A stretch of 64,000 bases of DNA from positions 310,001 to 374,000 of the forward strand of contig CAWGVZ010000004.1 of NCBI GenBank assembly GCA_963826035.1, in the 5' to 3' direction. Every line of letters begins with the position of its first letter. Position 1 is the first letter of the stretch. Below are positions 1 to 8,397 of the stretch, piece by piece. The stretch is from Actinophytocola sp963826035. Lineage in GTDB: Bacteria; Actinomycetota; Actinomycetes; Mycobacteriales; Pseudonocardiaceae. The notes under the pieces were generated by a model, which saw only the letters and a program-made list of their open reading frames with translations, did no database searches and was not told the origin of the DNA. The position numbers and the translations under genes are program-made.

Positions 1-25
1 CGCCGCCGGCGCGTGGCCGGCGGCG
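1..25 (-). terminator. GC-rich hairpin after the MFS gene
   Basis: Perfect 10-bp arms (positions 1-10 and 16-25) with a 5-nt loop lie just beyond the stop codon of the leftward MFS gene at 34. There is no visible U-tract, as is usual for high-GC actinomycetes. The window edge prevents seeing whether it is shared with a convergent neighbour. Confidence 0.5.
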
Positions 26-33
26 CGGACCGC

Positions 34-1539
34 TCACACCGCTGCTGGCTCCCGTGCCTCCGCTGTCTCCGCCGGTACGCCCGTCGCCGGGGAGCGGCGC
101 AGCAGTGTCACCGCCAGCAGAGCCGCGGCCACCGCCAGCACGGCCGCCACGAGACCCGCCACGTTGAAGCCGTTCGTGAACGCCTCCCGGGCCTGCGCCA
201 CCAACGAATCCGCGGCCAACGCACCCGACAGCGAATCCGCCACGTCCAGCGCGGCGCCCGACATGCCTGCCTGGTAGACGGCCGCCCCGATGCTGCCCAT
301 CAGCGCGATGCCGAGCGACACACCGAGATCGCTGGCCGTCGAGTTCACGGCCGACGCCGCGCCCGCCTTCTCCGGCGGCGCCGCCCCGATCACCAGACCG
401 GTGGTCAGCGCCATGGTCGGCGCGATCCCCGGGTACAGGATGTAGAAACCGGTGATCACCATCGGCAGGCCGGCGACGCTGTCCACCTGCGTCAGCACCA
501 GGTAGCCCACGGCCGACACCAGCAACCCGAAAGCCACCACGTACGCCGGGCGAACCCGTCGCGCGATGATCGGCGACACGGTCGACACGGCCACCAGCAT
601 CAGCGCGGCCGGCAGGATCCACAGGCCCGCCTCGAGCGGCGAAAGACCGGCCACCTGCTGGAGGTACTGCGTGAACAGCAGGTACACCCCGCCGAGCGCG
701 ATGGCCGCCAGCAGGAACACGCCGAGCGCCCCGCTGAACGTCCGGTTCGCGAACAGCCGCACGTCGAGCAGCGGGCTCGGGTGCCGCAACTGCCGAAGGA
801 CGAACAGCACGCCGAACAACACCCCGGCAACAAAAGTCACCACAGCGGCCGCCGTGAGCCCGTTCTTCGCGAACTCCTTGATGCCGTACACGAGCGGCAG
901 CAGCGCGGCCATCGACAGGAGCACGCTGACCGCGTCCGGCAGGCCGACCCCGGGCGCCCGGTACTCGGGCACCAGCACGGGCGCCGCCAACACCACGAGC
1001 ACCATCACCGGCACGCCGATCAGCAGCGCCGCGCCCCACCAGAACGACTCGAGGAGCAACCCACCGACCAGTGGCCCGAGCGCCACCCCCACCGAGATCG
1101 ACGCCGCCCACATGCCGATGGCCGTCGCCCGTTGCCGCGCGTCGGCGAACATGTTGCTGATCAGCGACAGCGTCGAGGGCATGACGGCCGCCGCACCGAC
1201 GCCCATCAGCGCCCTGGCCCCGATCAGCAGCTCGGCGTTCGGCGCGAACGCGGCCAGCACGGACGCCACGCCGAACGTGATGGCACCGAACACCAGCACC
1301 CGCCGCCGCCCGATCCGGTCGCCGACCGTGCCCATGGCCACCAGCAGTCCGGCCATCATGAACCCGTAGACGTCGTTCACCCACAACAACTGATCGCTCG
1401 TGGGCCGTAGATCCGCCGCGATGTACGGCGTGGCCAGGAACAACACGGTCATCGCCAGGAACAGCAACGTGGTCGGCAGCAACAGCACCGCGAGACCCAG
1501 CCACTCCCTGGTACCAGCACGCACCACAGACATGGTCAT
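34..1539 (-). CDS. MFS drug/metabolite exporter, DHA2 (14-TM) family
   Basis: Encodes a 501-aa proton-driven exporter of the EmrB/QacA type, in the cytoplasmic membrane. About fourteen hydrophobic segments are visible. The loop after TM2 carries the MFS motif A-like GTVGDRIGRRRVL, and TM5 has the motif C-like GVALGPLVGGLLL, typical of drug:H+ antiporters. The start is ATG 1539, because AAAGGAAAG lies just upstream and the ATG overlaps the stop of the preceding gene (ATGA). That overlap couples it to the flavin-reductase-like gene. The divergent AfsR-type regulator 500 bp upstream could control it (inference). The substrate cannot be told from sequence. Confidence 0.88.
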   Translation of the reverse strand: MTMSVVRAGTREWLGLAVLLLPTTLLFLAMTVLFLATPYIAADLRPTSDQLLWVNDVYGFMMAGLLVAMGTVGDRIGRRRVLVFGAITFGVASVLAAFAPNAELLIGARALMGVGAAAVMPSTLSLISNMFADARQRATAIGMWAASISVGVALGPLVGGLLLESFWWGAALLIGVPVMVLVVLAAPVLVPEYRAPGVGLPDAVSVLLSMAALLPLVYGIKEFAKNGLTAAAVVTFVAGVLFGVLFVLRQLRHPSPLLDVRLFANRTFSGALGVFLLAAIALGGVYLLFTQYLQQVAGLSPLEAGLWILPAALMLVAVSTVSPIIARRVRPAYVVAFGLLVSAVGYLVLTQVDSVAGLPMVITGFYILYPGIAPTMALTTGLVIGAAPPEKAGAASAVNSTASDLGVSLGIALMGSIGAAVYQAGMSGAALDVADSLSGALAADSLVAQAREAFTNGFNVAGLVAAVLAVAAALLAVTLLRRSPATGVPAETAEAREPAAV

Positions 1540-2003
1540 TCTTTCCTTTGTTCGTAAGGGATCCGAGCGCGCGAGGCGAGCTCGGCCAACACCCGGTCGG
1601 CCGTGAACCGATCGGGGAAGCGCATGGGGGCACCGACCAGCACGACCGGCACGGCGGCCAACAGCGCGACCAGCGGTTCGGGTGCCACACCGGCGAAGGC
1701 CACGGGCTTGGCCCGCCAGGCGGCCGCACACCACCGCAGGGCCCGCACCACGGGCGAGGGGAACCGCCGGGGCGCCACCACCACGAACCCGTCGGCGAGG
1801 TCCAGCCACGGCGCCAGGTCCCGCACGGCGGGCGGGGTGAACACCGTGCGGCAGTCCGCCTCCGGCAGCCCCGTCTCCGTGAGGTCGAGGACGTCGACGT
1901 CGAGGTCACCGCGCCCGCAGGCAAGCGTCGCCACCCAGTCGGCCACTACCCGGTCGTCATCACCGAAGACCACCGACACCCGGGGCCCGCATTCCTCTCG
2001 CAT
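1536..2003 (-). CDS. NAD(P)H-dependent FMN reductase-like protein
   Basis: 155 aa with a flavodoxin-like alternating strand/helix pattern: an N-terminal strand VSVVFGDDD, then DLTETGLPEADCR, then ADGFVVVAPRRFPSPVVRALRW, which matches the 'iviatPeYn..iPgalKn' region of NADPH-dependent FMN reductases. The phosphate-binding GS.R loop is replaced by GDDDR, so cofactor binding is uncertain. Start ATG 2003 is preceded by a GGGGT sequence. The stop overlaps the MFS start by 4 nt, so both proteins are probably made from one message. Function beyond 'flavodoxin-fold oxidoreductase-like' is not supported. Confidence 0.6.
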   Translation of the reverse strand: MREECGPRVSVVFGDDDRVVADWVATLACGRGDLDVDVLDLTETGLPEADCRTVFTPPAVRDLAPWLDLADGFVVVAPRRFPSPVVRALRWCAAAWRAKPVAFAGVAPEPLVALLAAVPVVLVGAPMRFPDRFTADRVLAELASRARIPYEQRKE

Positions 2004-2067
2004 GACCCCACGTTGGCCGGCGGCACTTCGGATCCACTTCGGACGGGCTTCGGGTACCGTCGGGCGG

Positions 2068-5000
2068 GTGCGATTCGGGGTGCTCGGTCCGCTCGCGGTG
2101 TGGACGTCGGATGCCCGGCCGGTTCGCATTCCCGAGCTGAAGGTCCGCGCCCTGCTGGCCGAACTGGTGGCCGGCGCGGGGCAGGTGGTGCCGGCCGACC
2201 GGCTCATCGACCACCTGTGGGGCGAGCGGCTGCCGGCCAACCCGGCGAACGCCCTGCAGACCAGGGTTTCCCAGCTACGGCGGGCCCTCGACGACGCCGA
2301 GCCGGGCGCGCGGCTGCTGGTGGTGTCCCGCCCGCCCGGCTACCTCCTGGACGTCACCCCCGCTGGGGTCGACGCCGGCCGGTTCGAGGCGCTGCTCGCC
2401 GAGGCCGGGACCGCCGGCTCGCGGTCGCGGGTGGCGCTGCTCGGTGACGCGCTCGCGTTGTGGCGCGGGCCGGCGCTCGCCGACTTCGCCGACCAGGAGT
2501 TCGCCCGCCCGGCCGCCACCCGGCTCGAGGAGCTGCGGCTGACGGCGTTGGAGCACCGGGCCGAGGCTCGGCTGGTCCTCGGCGAGCACGGGCTGCTGGC
2601 CGACGAACTGGGCGATCTCGTGGCCCGCCACCCGCTGCGCGAACGGTTGCGCGCCGCTCACCTGCTGGCGTTGTACCGGGCCGGGCGGCAGAGCGAGGCG
2701 CTCGCCGGGTACCGCGACCTGCACCGACAGCTGGACGCCATCGGGGTGGTGCCCGGCCCCGAGCTGATCGAGCTGCACCGGGCGATCCTCGTCCAGGACC
2801 CGGCGCTCGGCACCACCACCACGCCGTCCCCCACCAACCTGCCGCACCCGCTCGGCGTGCTGGTCGGCCGCGCCGACGCCGTCCGCGATGTGCGCGCGCG
2901 GCTGGGCACCGACCGGCTGGTGACGCTCACCGGGCCGGGCGGCGTCGGCAAGACCCGGCTGGCGCTGGCCGCCGCCCGTGAGCTGGTGGACGACTTCCCG
3001 GACGGCGTGTGGCTGGTGGAGCTGGGCGCGCTGCCGGCCGGCGTGGCCCCGGATACAGTGGCCCCGGACGCGGTGGCCGAGCTGGTGGCGGCCGTGCTGG
3101 AGATCCGCGACGAGCAGGTGGGCCGGCTGGCGGAAGCGTTGCGTACCAAGCGGATGCTGCTCGTGTTCGACAACTGTGAGCACGTGGTCGGCGCGGTGGC
3201 GGAGCTGGCCGCCGCGCTGTTGGGCGCCGCGCCGGACCTGCGGGTGCTGGCGACCGGTCAGGTGCCGTTGGACCTGCCGGGTGAGGTGCTGTTGCCGGTG
3301 CCGCCGCTGCCGGAGCCGAGCGCGGTGGAGCTGTTCGTGGCCCGCGCGGAGGCCGGGGTGCCGGGCTTCGCCGTGGACGAGGACAACGCGGCGGTCATCG
3401 CCGCCATCTGCCGGAGACTCGACGGCATGCCGCTCGCGTTGGAGCTGGCGGCCACCCGGGTGCGCACGCTGGGGGCGCACGAGGTCGCGGCGCGGCTGGA
3501 CGACCGGTTCCGGCTGCTGGCCGCGGGTCAGCGGGGCGCGCCGGAGCGGCAGCGCACGCTGCGGGCGGTGCTCGACTGGAGCTGGGAGCTGCTGGCGCCC
3601 GAGGAGCGGACGATGTTGCGGCGGCTGGCCGTGCACCGGGACGGCGCGACGCTGGCTGCGGTCGAGGCCGTCTGCGGTGCGGAGGTCGACGTGGTGGCGC
3701 GGCTGGTCGACCGGTCGCTCGTGACCGTCGATCCGCGGGGGCCGCGGTACCGGCTGTTGGAGTCGGTGGGCGAGTACGCGGCCGAGCGGCTGCGGGAGGC
3801 CGGTGAGCTGCCCGAGCTGCGCCGCCGGCACCGGACGTACTACGCCGAGCTGGCGACGACCGCCGACCCGCACCTGCGTGGGCCGGAGCAGCGGGACTGG
3901 CTGCGGCGCCTGGACGCCGAAGCGGCCAACCTGCACGCCGCGCTGGAGGACGCCGTGGCGCACGGCGAGGCGTTGCCGCTGGTCAACTCGCTGGCCTGGT
4001 ACTGGGTGCTGCGGGGGCGGCTGCGGGAGGGGCATCGGTCGTTCGCGGCCGCGCTGGCCGGCGGTGACTCTGCCTACGGTGGCGACTCGGTGGACGCCGG
4101 GACCGCGCGGACCTGGCAGGCGGGTTTCGCCACGCGTCTGGGTCTTGGTTCCGGCGCGGCGCGCCCGGCCGACGTGGCGGCGCTGGCCGGCCGGGCTCGG
4201 GCGGAGTGGTTCGTGGCGTTCGCGCGGGTGGGGATCGGCGACCCGGCGGAGACGTCGGCACTGGCGGCGCGGGCGCTGGCCGTGTTCCGGGCCATCGGTG
4301 ACCAGTGGGGTACGGCGGCGGCGCTCGGCACGCAGGCGCGGTACGCGTTCCTGCGCAGCGACCTGCCGGCGTTGCGGGAGCAGGGCGCGCGGAGCATGGC
4401 GTTGTTCACCGAGCTGGGTGACCAGTGGGGGCAGCTACAGGCGACGTTCGCGCTGGGCACGTACGCCGAGCTGGTCGGTGACTACGAGCACGCGGCCGAG
4501 GTGCACCGCGAGGGCCTGCGGATGGCGGAGGAGCTGGGGCTGTGGACCGAGGTGTCGGACAAGCTGTCCGCGCTCGGCCGGATCGCGCTGCTGACCGGTG
4601 ACCACGAGCAGGCGGACGCGCTGCACGAGCGAGCGCGGCGGCTGGCGGTGGAGCAGGGCTATCCGATCGGTGAGGAGTACGCGGAGCTGGGGCTGGCGCT
4701 GAGCGAGCGGCGGCAGGGCAGGCTGGACTCGGCCGAGTCGCGGCTGCGCAAGTGGCTGGAGTGGGATCGCCGGATCGGGTCGGACATCGCGATGTCGCTG
4801 ATACTCGCGGAGCTGGGCTTCATCGCCGAACATCGTGGCGATCCGGCGGCGGCGACCGCGCTGCACGAGGAAGGCCTGGCGGCGGCCCACCTGTCGGCGG
4901 ATGTCCGAGCGGTGGCGCTGGCCTTGGAGGGTCTGGCTGGTGTGGCCGCCCCGGTTCGGTCGGCCCGGCTGCTGGGCCGGGCGACGACGTTGCGCGAGTC

Positions 5001-5145
5001 GGTGGGGGCGCCGTTGCCGGCCGGGGAACGCGGGGACGTGGACCGCGTCACCGCCCGCGGGGTCGCCGCGCTGGGCGAGGAGGGGTTCGCGGCGGAGTTC
5101 GCCCACGGCCGCACGGACACCGCCCTCGACCAGATATCTACATAG
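2068..5145 (+). CDS. AfsR/SARP-type regulator: BTAD, NB-ARC ATPase, TPR
   Basis: 1025 aa. Residues 1-95 form an OmpR-like winged helix (RFGVLGPLAVW, then KVRALLAELVAGAGQVV). Residues about 95-247 are the BTAD helical repeats. An STAND/NB-ARC ATPase follows, with Walker A GPGGVGKT near 289 and Walker B MLLVFDNCEHV near 362. A long TPR-like region fills the C-terminus. This is the architecture of AfsR-type activators of secondary metabolism. Start GTG 2068 is chosen because the winged helix begins there; upstream sequence is low-complexity read-through. It is divergent from the reductase/MFS pair with a 64-nt gap, so it is a plausible local regulator. The target is unknown. Confidence 0.9.
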   Translation: MRFGVLGPLAVWTSDARPVRIPELKVRALLAELVAGAGQVVPADRLIDHLWGERLPANPANALQTRVSQLRRALDDAEPGARLLVVSRPPGYLLDVTPAGVDAGRFEALLAEAGTAGSRSRVALLGDALALWRGPALADFADQEFARPAATRLEELRLTALEHRAEARLVLGEHGLLADELGDLVARHPLRERLRAAHLLALYRAGRQSEALAGYRDLHRQLDAIGVVPGPELIELHRAILVQDPALGTTTTPSPTNLPHPLGVLVGRADAVRDVRARLGTDRLVTLTGPGGVGKTRLALAAARELVDDFPDGVWLVELGALPAGVAPDTVAPDAVAELVAAVLEIRDEQVGRLAEALRTKRMLLVFDNCEHVVGAVAELAAALLGAAPDLRVLATGQVPLDLPGEVLLPVPPLPEPSAVELFVARAEAGVPGFAVDEDNAAVIAAICRRLDGMPLALELAATRVRTLGAHEVAARLDDRFRLLAAGQRGAPERQRTLRAVLDWSWELLAPEERTMLRRLAVHRDGATLAAVEAVCGAEVDVVARLVDRSLVTVDPRGPRYRLLESVGEYAAERLREAGELPELRRRHRTYYAELATTADPHLRGPEQRDWLRRLDAEAANLHAALEDAVAHGEALPLVNSLAWYWVLRGRLREGHRSFAAALAGGDSAYGGDSVDAGTARTWQAGFATRLGLGSGAARPADVAALAGRARAEWFVAFARVGIGDPAETSALAARALAVFRAIGDQWGTAAALGTQARYAFLRSDLPALREQGARSMALFTELGDQWGQLQATFALGTYAELVGDYEHAAEVHREGLRMAEELGLWTEVSDKLSALGRIALLTGDHEQADALHERARRLAVEQGYPIGEEYAELGLALSERRQGRLDSAESRLRKWLEWDRRIGSDIAMSLILAELGFIAEHRGDPAAATALHEEGLAAAHLSADVRAVALALEGLAGVAAPVRSARLLGRATTLRESVGAPLPAGERGDVDRVTARGVAALGEEGFAAEFAHGRTDTALDQIST

Positions 5146-5177
5146 GACCAACCGGGGCCGGCGCTTATATCACACAA

Positions 5178-5237
5178 CACCGACAATTATGGTCCAGGGA
5201 CCCCTGGATTTAAGTGTAGTGCAAGGCACCGACAATT
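5178..5237. repeat. 49-bp-spaced CACCGACAATT element, copy 1
   Basis: Two direct CACCGACAATT boxes start at 5178 and 5227. Between them is a 7-bp inverted repeat, TCCAGGG/CCCTGGA (5193-5208). It sits in the convergent junction between the AfsR-like gene and ychJ. A second copy with the same 49-bp box spacing is at 14269-14328. Confidence 0.7.
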
Positions 5238-5277
5238 CTGGGCGCCCGCGAGCGAGGGTGTGGACAAACCGAGCTGC

Positions 5278-5640
5278 TCAGGAGTGTGCGCCGTCCAGGT
5301 AGCGCCACTCGCCGTTCTCCCGGCGGAAGCGCGAGTTCTCGTGCACCACGCCACCCTCGTAATGCGCCCGGAACTCCACCGTGCCCACCTCGTGCAGCAC
5401 GCCGCCACCCGTGTTGGTCACGATCTCCAGCCCGGTCCACCGCTGCGCCGGGTCCAGCGTCAGCGTCCGGGGACGAGTACTCGAATGCCAGCTCCGCAGC
5501 AGGTAGTCCGCATCCCCCACCACGAAGGCGCTGTAGCGGGATCGCATCAGCGCCTCCGCGGTGGGGGCGGACACGGCGCCGGTGTGGTGCCGGCCGCAGC
5601 ACTCATCCAACGGCAACGGCATTCCACAAGGGCAATTCAT
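5278..5640 (-). CDS. ychJ: YchJ family (UPF0225) SEC-C-like protein
   Basis: 120 aa. The N-terminus MNCPCGMPLPLDECCGRHH is the metal-binding Cys-rich segment of YchJ/UPF0225 proteins. The following LMRSRYSAFVVGDADYLLRSW is the family's signature helix, and the rest is an NTF2-like fold ending at WRYLDG. The length matches the family. Start ATG 5640 is the only sensible one, because the CPCG motif immediately follows it. The function of the family is unknown; zinc binding is inferred from the cysteines. It is transcribed alone and converges with the AfsR-like gene. Confidence 0.9.
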   Translation of the reverse strand: MNCPCGMPLPLDECCGRHHTGAVSAPTAEALMRSRYSAFVVGDADYLLRSWHSSTRPRTLTLDPAQRWTGLEIVTNTGGGVLHEVGTVEFRAHYEGGVVHENSRFRRENGEWRYLDGAHS

Positions 5641-5652
5641 GCGGCCATTCTC

Positions 5653-6070
5653 CTACAGCCGAATTTCACGACCGACCCGTCCCCCGGGCAGGTACCACAA
5701 TTCGACACACGAGCTCGGCAACCACATGCTGGGGAACCGCCCCGGCCCACCCTGATCAGCGCGCCGACCGGCCAGGATGCCGTTGACCGCGTGCTCCAGC
5801 ACGTAAAGGCCGTCATGGCCGAACGCCAGATCGATGATGTTCGTGAAACCACCTGCGGCGCCTTGCCGGGCACCACCCGGAACACCCGCGCCGAACCGCC
5901 GGCGAACGGGAACCCGGTGAGCGTGCCGACGTAGTAGGCCCCATCGGGCCCGCGACGACCGTGAAGCACAGCTGACCGCGATAGGACACATCGGACGGTC
6001 CAATCGGGTTGCGGCCACCGGCTTCCGCGATCGACGGCAGCCCACTGACCACTCGGGACCGTCGATGACC
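5653..6070 (-). pseudogene. Decayed ScyD/ScyE family protein gene
   Basis: Three reading frames on this strand together match the C-terminal half of ScyD/ScyE beta-propeller proteins. SGLPSIAEAGGRNPIGPSD occurs at about 6049-5990. GPDGAYYVGTLTGFPF through RVFRVVPGKAPQVV follows in another frame (about 5951-5847). FTNIIDLAFGHDGLYVLE is in a third (5847 downward), then GALIRVGR returns to the second. At least three frameshifts are needed. The N-terminal half and the end of the protein are missing. The family is secreted, and some members belong to scytonemin loci; here it is simply a relic. Confidence 0.75.
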
Positions 6071-6214
6071 GATCCGGCTGACCGCACCGGTGGTGTGGCA
6101 CGCACACAGATACCTTTCTGCGACGACCCCTGTTACGCGAGCCCCGCCGAGCTCATGAGAGTTTCGAGAATGGCGTGGATGTCGTTACGGTTGTATCCGC
6201 GACGGGAGGCGACC

Positions 6215-7399
6215 ATGGACCTGACCCGGCGACTCACCCAGTTGGTGATCAGCCAGCTCGACTCGCTCACCGACGAGTTGGTGCGCGAGATCCGCAAGGA
6301 GAACGCCGGCTACCTGGCCGCCGAGACCGTGTCGGTCACCGAGCTGCGCCGCTCGTGTCGGGACAACCTCGAACGCGTACTGCAGATGCTCGGCGACATC
6401 GTGCCGTCCGGGGTGGACCCGCTCGACGCGGCCGTCGTCACCGGCACCCGGCGCGCCGAGCGGCGGGCGCCGCTGGAGGCCGTGTTGCGCTCGTTCCGCA
6501 TCGGCGGGCGGGTGGTGTGGCGCACGCTCGCCCGAGTGGCCAAAGAGGACGGCACGATCGCCTGGGACGACATGGTGGAGGTCGCCGCAGCCGTGTGGAC
6601 GGTGGTCGACGACGCGTCCTCGGCGGTGGCCGGCGCCTACCGCCGCACGGAGTTGCGGCTGCGGCGGCTGGACGAGCATCGCCGGGTCACGCTGTTCACC
6701 GACCTGCTGCGCGGCCGGGCCCGCGACGCCACGTTCGCCGGTGAGGCGGCCGCCGAGCTGGACCTGCTGCCCGACTCCGGCTATCTGGTGCTGGCGACCG
6801 ACCTCGGCGGGTCGGGGCTGGCGGCGGCCGAGGACATGTTGGCCGTGCACGGGATCCGGTCGATCTGGCAGCCGCACGCACGCCAGTCGGTGGGGCTGGT
6901 GGCGCTGACCGACCACGGTCCCGAGCGGGTGCTCGACCTGCTCGACGGGTCGATCCGGGACCGGGTGGGGGTCAGCCCGCGGGTGCAGGGCCTCGGCGAG
7001 GTGGGGGTGGCCCACGAACTGGCGGTGGTGGCACTGCGAACGCTGCAACCCGGCACGGCGGCGGTCGCCCGGTTGGACGACCACCTCCCGGCCGCGTTGC
7101 TCGTCCGCTCCCCCGACCTGGCCGAACGACTGGTGGACGTGGTGCTCGGCCCGCTGCTGCGGCTACCGGACGGGGAGCGCCAAGCCTTGCTCGCCACGCT
7201 GTCGGCGTACCTGCGCGCCAACCGGTCCCCGGCCGCGGCCGCCGAGCGGCTCTACTGCCACCGCAACACCGTACTCAACCGGATGAGCAAGGTGGAGAAC
7301 CTGCTCGGCCGCTCACTGGAGGACTTCGACGCGGCACTGACCGTGTCCTACGCCCTCCTGGCACTGGACCTGCCCGGCACCGCGCACGCCAAGCCGTAA
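6215..7399 (+). CDS. PucR/CdaR-type transcriptional regulator
   Basis: 394 aa. The N-terminal ~150 residues are helical (DLTRRLTQLVISQLDSLTDE), resembling the sensor region of actinobacterial PucR-like proteins. The middle has the CdaR GGDEF-like fold. The C-terminus has the PucR HTH_30 signature: ATLSAYLRANRSPAAAAERL then YCHRNTVLNRMSKVE. Start ATG 6215 has a near-perfect GGGAGG Shine-Dalgarno 5 nt upstream; longer in-frame starts lie in the decayed ScyD region. It is a DNA-binding regulator of unknown ligand. A large repeat block separates it from the next gene. Confidence 0.85.
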   Translation: MDLTRRLTQLVISQLDSLTDELVREIRKENAGYLAAETVSVTELRRSCRDNLERVLQMLGDIVPSGVDPLDAAVVTGTRRAERRAPLEAVLRSFRIGGRVVWRTLARVAKEDGTIAWDDMVEVAAAVWTVVDDASSAVAGAYRRTELRLRRLDEHRRVTLFTDLLRGRARDATFAGEAAAELDLLPDSGYLVLATDLGGSGLAAAEDMLAVHGIRSIWQPHARQSVGLVALTDHGPERVLDLLDGSIRDRVGVSPRVQGLGEVGVAHELAVVALRTLQPGTAAVARLDDHLPAALLVRSPDLAERLVDVVLGPLLRLPDGERQALLATLSAYLRANRSPAAAAERLYCHRNTVLNRMSKVENLLGRSLEDFDAALTVSYALLALDLPGTAHAKP

Positions 7400-7455
7400 C
7401 GGCGAAATCGGTCCCCCACCCGCGCCGAGCACAACCGCGTACCGCACCCAATCCA

Positions 7456-7778
7456 GCGAGTCCCACGTTCAACACCCGCGAGTCCCACGTTCACGACAAG
7501 CGAGTCCCCCTCTCAGCCCCCGTGGGTCCCCCAAATCGGCCAGGCGAGTTGGCGGTTCGCGACCGACGGCGTGTCACGAACCGCCAACTCGTGTGCTCCG
7601 CGAAGGAGACTCGCGAGTCCTGAAAGGGGACTCGCCCGGTTCTGAACGTGGGAACTCGCCCGGTCTGAACGTGGAACTCGCCCGGTCTGAACGTGGAACT
7701 CGCCCGGTTCGAACGTGGAACTCGCCCGGTCTGAACGTGGGACTCGCGGGGTTTGAACGGGGGACTCGCTTGTCGGGT
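7456..7778. repeat. 22-bp GCGAGTCCCACGTTCA repeat array 1, inverted halves
   Basis: This array accounts for most of the 444-bp gap 7400-7843. About three units of a 22-bp repeat (core GCGAGTCCCACGTTCA) run rightward from 7456. About seven units run in the opposite sense from 7622. Between them is a perfect 15-bp stem (7545-7559 with 7577-7591, core GAGTTGGCGGTTCG) with a 17-nt loop. There are no spacers, so it is not a CRISPR array. The same family makes array 2 at 37.7 kb. Confidence 0.85.
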
Positions 7779-7843
7779 CGTGGTCGAGGACGCCATGGCC
7801 GGCGGCGATCTGCACTAGTCGGGAAAACAGGGACAATAACTAC

Positions 7844-8353
7844 GTGCCCCCGAGCTACGAGCAGGACAACAGCCGGCTGGGGCAGGACGCCGCACAGGCC
7901 GCGGCGCCGGGGTTCGACCTGGTGCTCGCCGCCGACTGGATCACCCCCTCGATCGCCCGCGACCACGTCCGGTCCTGGCTGCGCGCCCACCACTGGTCCC
8001 CGTCGCACACCGACGACCTGGTCCTCGCGGTGAACGAGGCGGTGAGCAACAGCATCGAGCACGGCTACGGGCTGATCCCCGAGCTGGACACGCCCGCGCC
8101 GCCCGCGCCACCCGACGGCCAGCCGACGGTCGAGGTGCACGCGCGCCTGGACACCGATCCGGACGGCACCCGCCGGGTGGAGTTCACCATCCGCGACCGT
8201 GGCCGCTGGCTGGTGCCGACGAGCGGCACCACCACCCGCGGCCACGGCGTGCGGATCATGCGCGCCTGCGTGGAGAACCTCCGCATCGACCACGGACCCG
8301 CCGGCACGACCGTCGTGCTCCACAGCCGACCGATGCCCCCACCGCTGCGCTGA
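7844..8353 (+). CDS. RsbW-like HATPase_c_2 (anti-sigma factor-like) protein
   Basis: 169 aa GHKL-type ATPase domain. The N-box is NEAVSNSIEHGY; the G1-like DRGRW and the G2-like GHGVRIMRA follow. Proteins of this family are serine kinases/anti-sigma factors in partner-switching systems. A linker rich in Pro/Ala sits between the N-box and the next strand. Start GTG 7844 has GGGA about 9-12 nt upstream. No sigma factor or STAS antagonist is adjacent, so its partner is unknown. It converges on the P450 at 8393, with only 39 nt between, filled by a 21-bp tandem repeat. Confidence 0.85.
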   Translation: MPPSYEQDNSRLGQDAAQAAAPGFDLVLAADWITPSIARDHVRSWLRAHHWSPSHTDDLVLAVNEAVSNSIEHGYGLIPELDTPAPPAPPDGQPTVEVHARLDTDPDGTRRVEFTIRDRGRWLVPTSGTTTRGHGVRIMRACVENLRIDHGPAGTTVVLHSRPMPPPLR

Positions 8354-8355
8354 CC

Positions 8356-8397
8356 GTCGAAACGGTACGACTCGGCGTCGAGACGGTACGACTCAGG
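8356..8397. repeat. Two tandem 21-bp GTCGAGACGGTACGACTC units
   Basis: Units at 8356-8376 and 8377-8397 fill the convergent junction. The second unit provides the stop codon of the leftward P450 gene (TGA at 8395-8393). The same 21-bp unit occurs three times at 27158-27220. Confidence 0.8.

Noticed and set aside
2275..4035. Long open frame antisense to the first AfsR-like regulator
   Set aside because: Composition (Gln/Arg/His-rich) and lack of any motif mark it as a shadow of the true gene.
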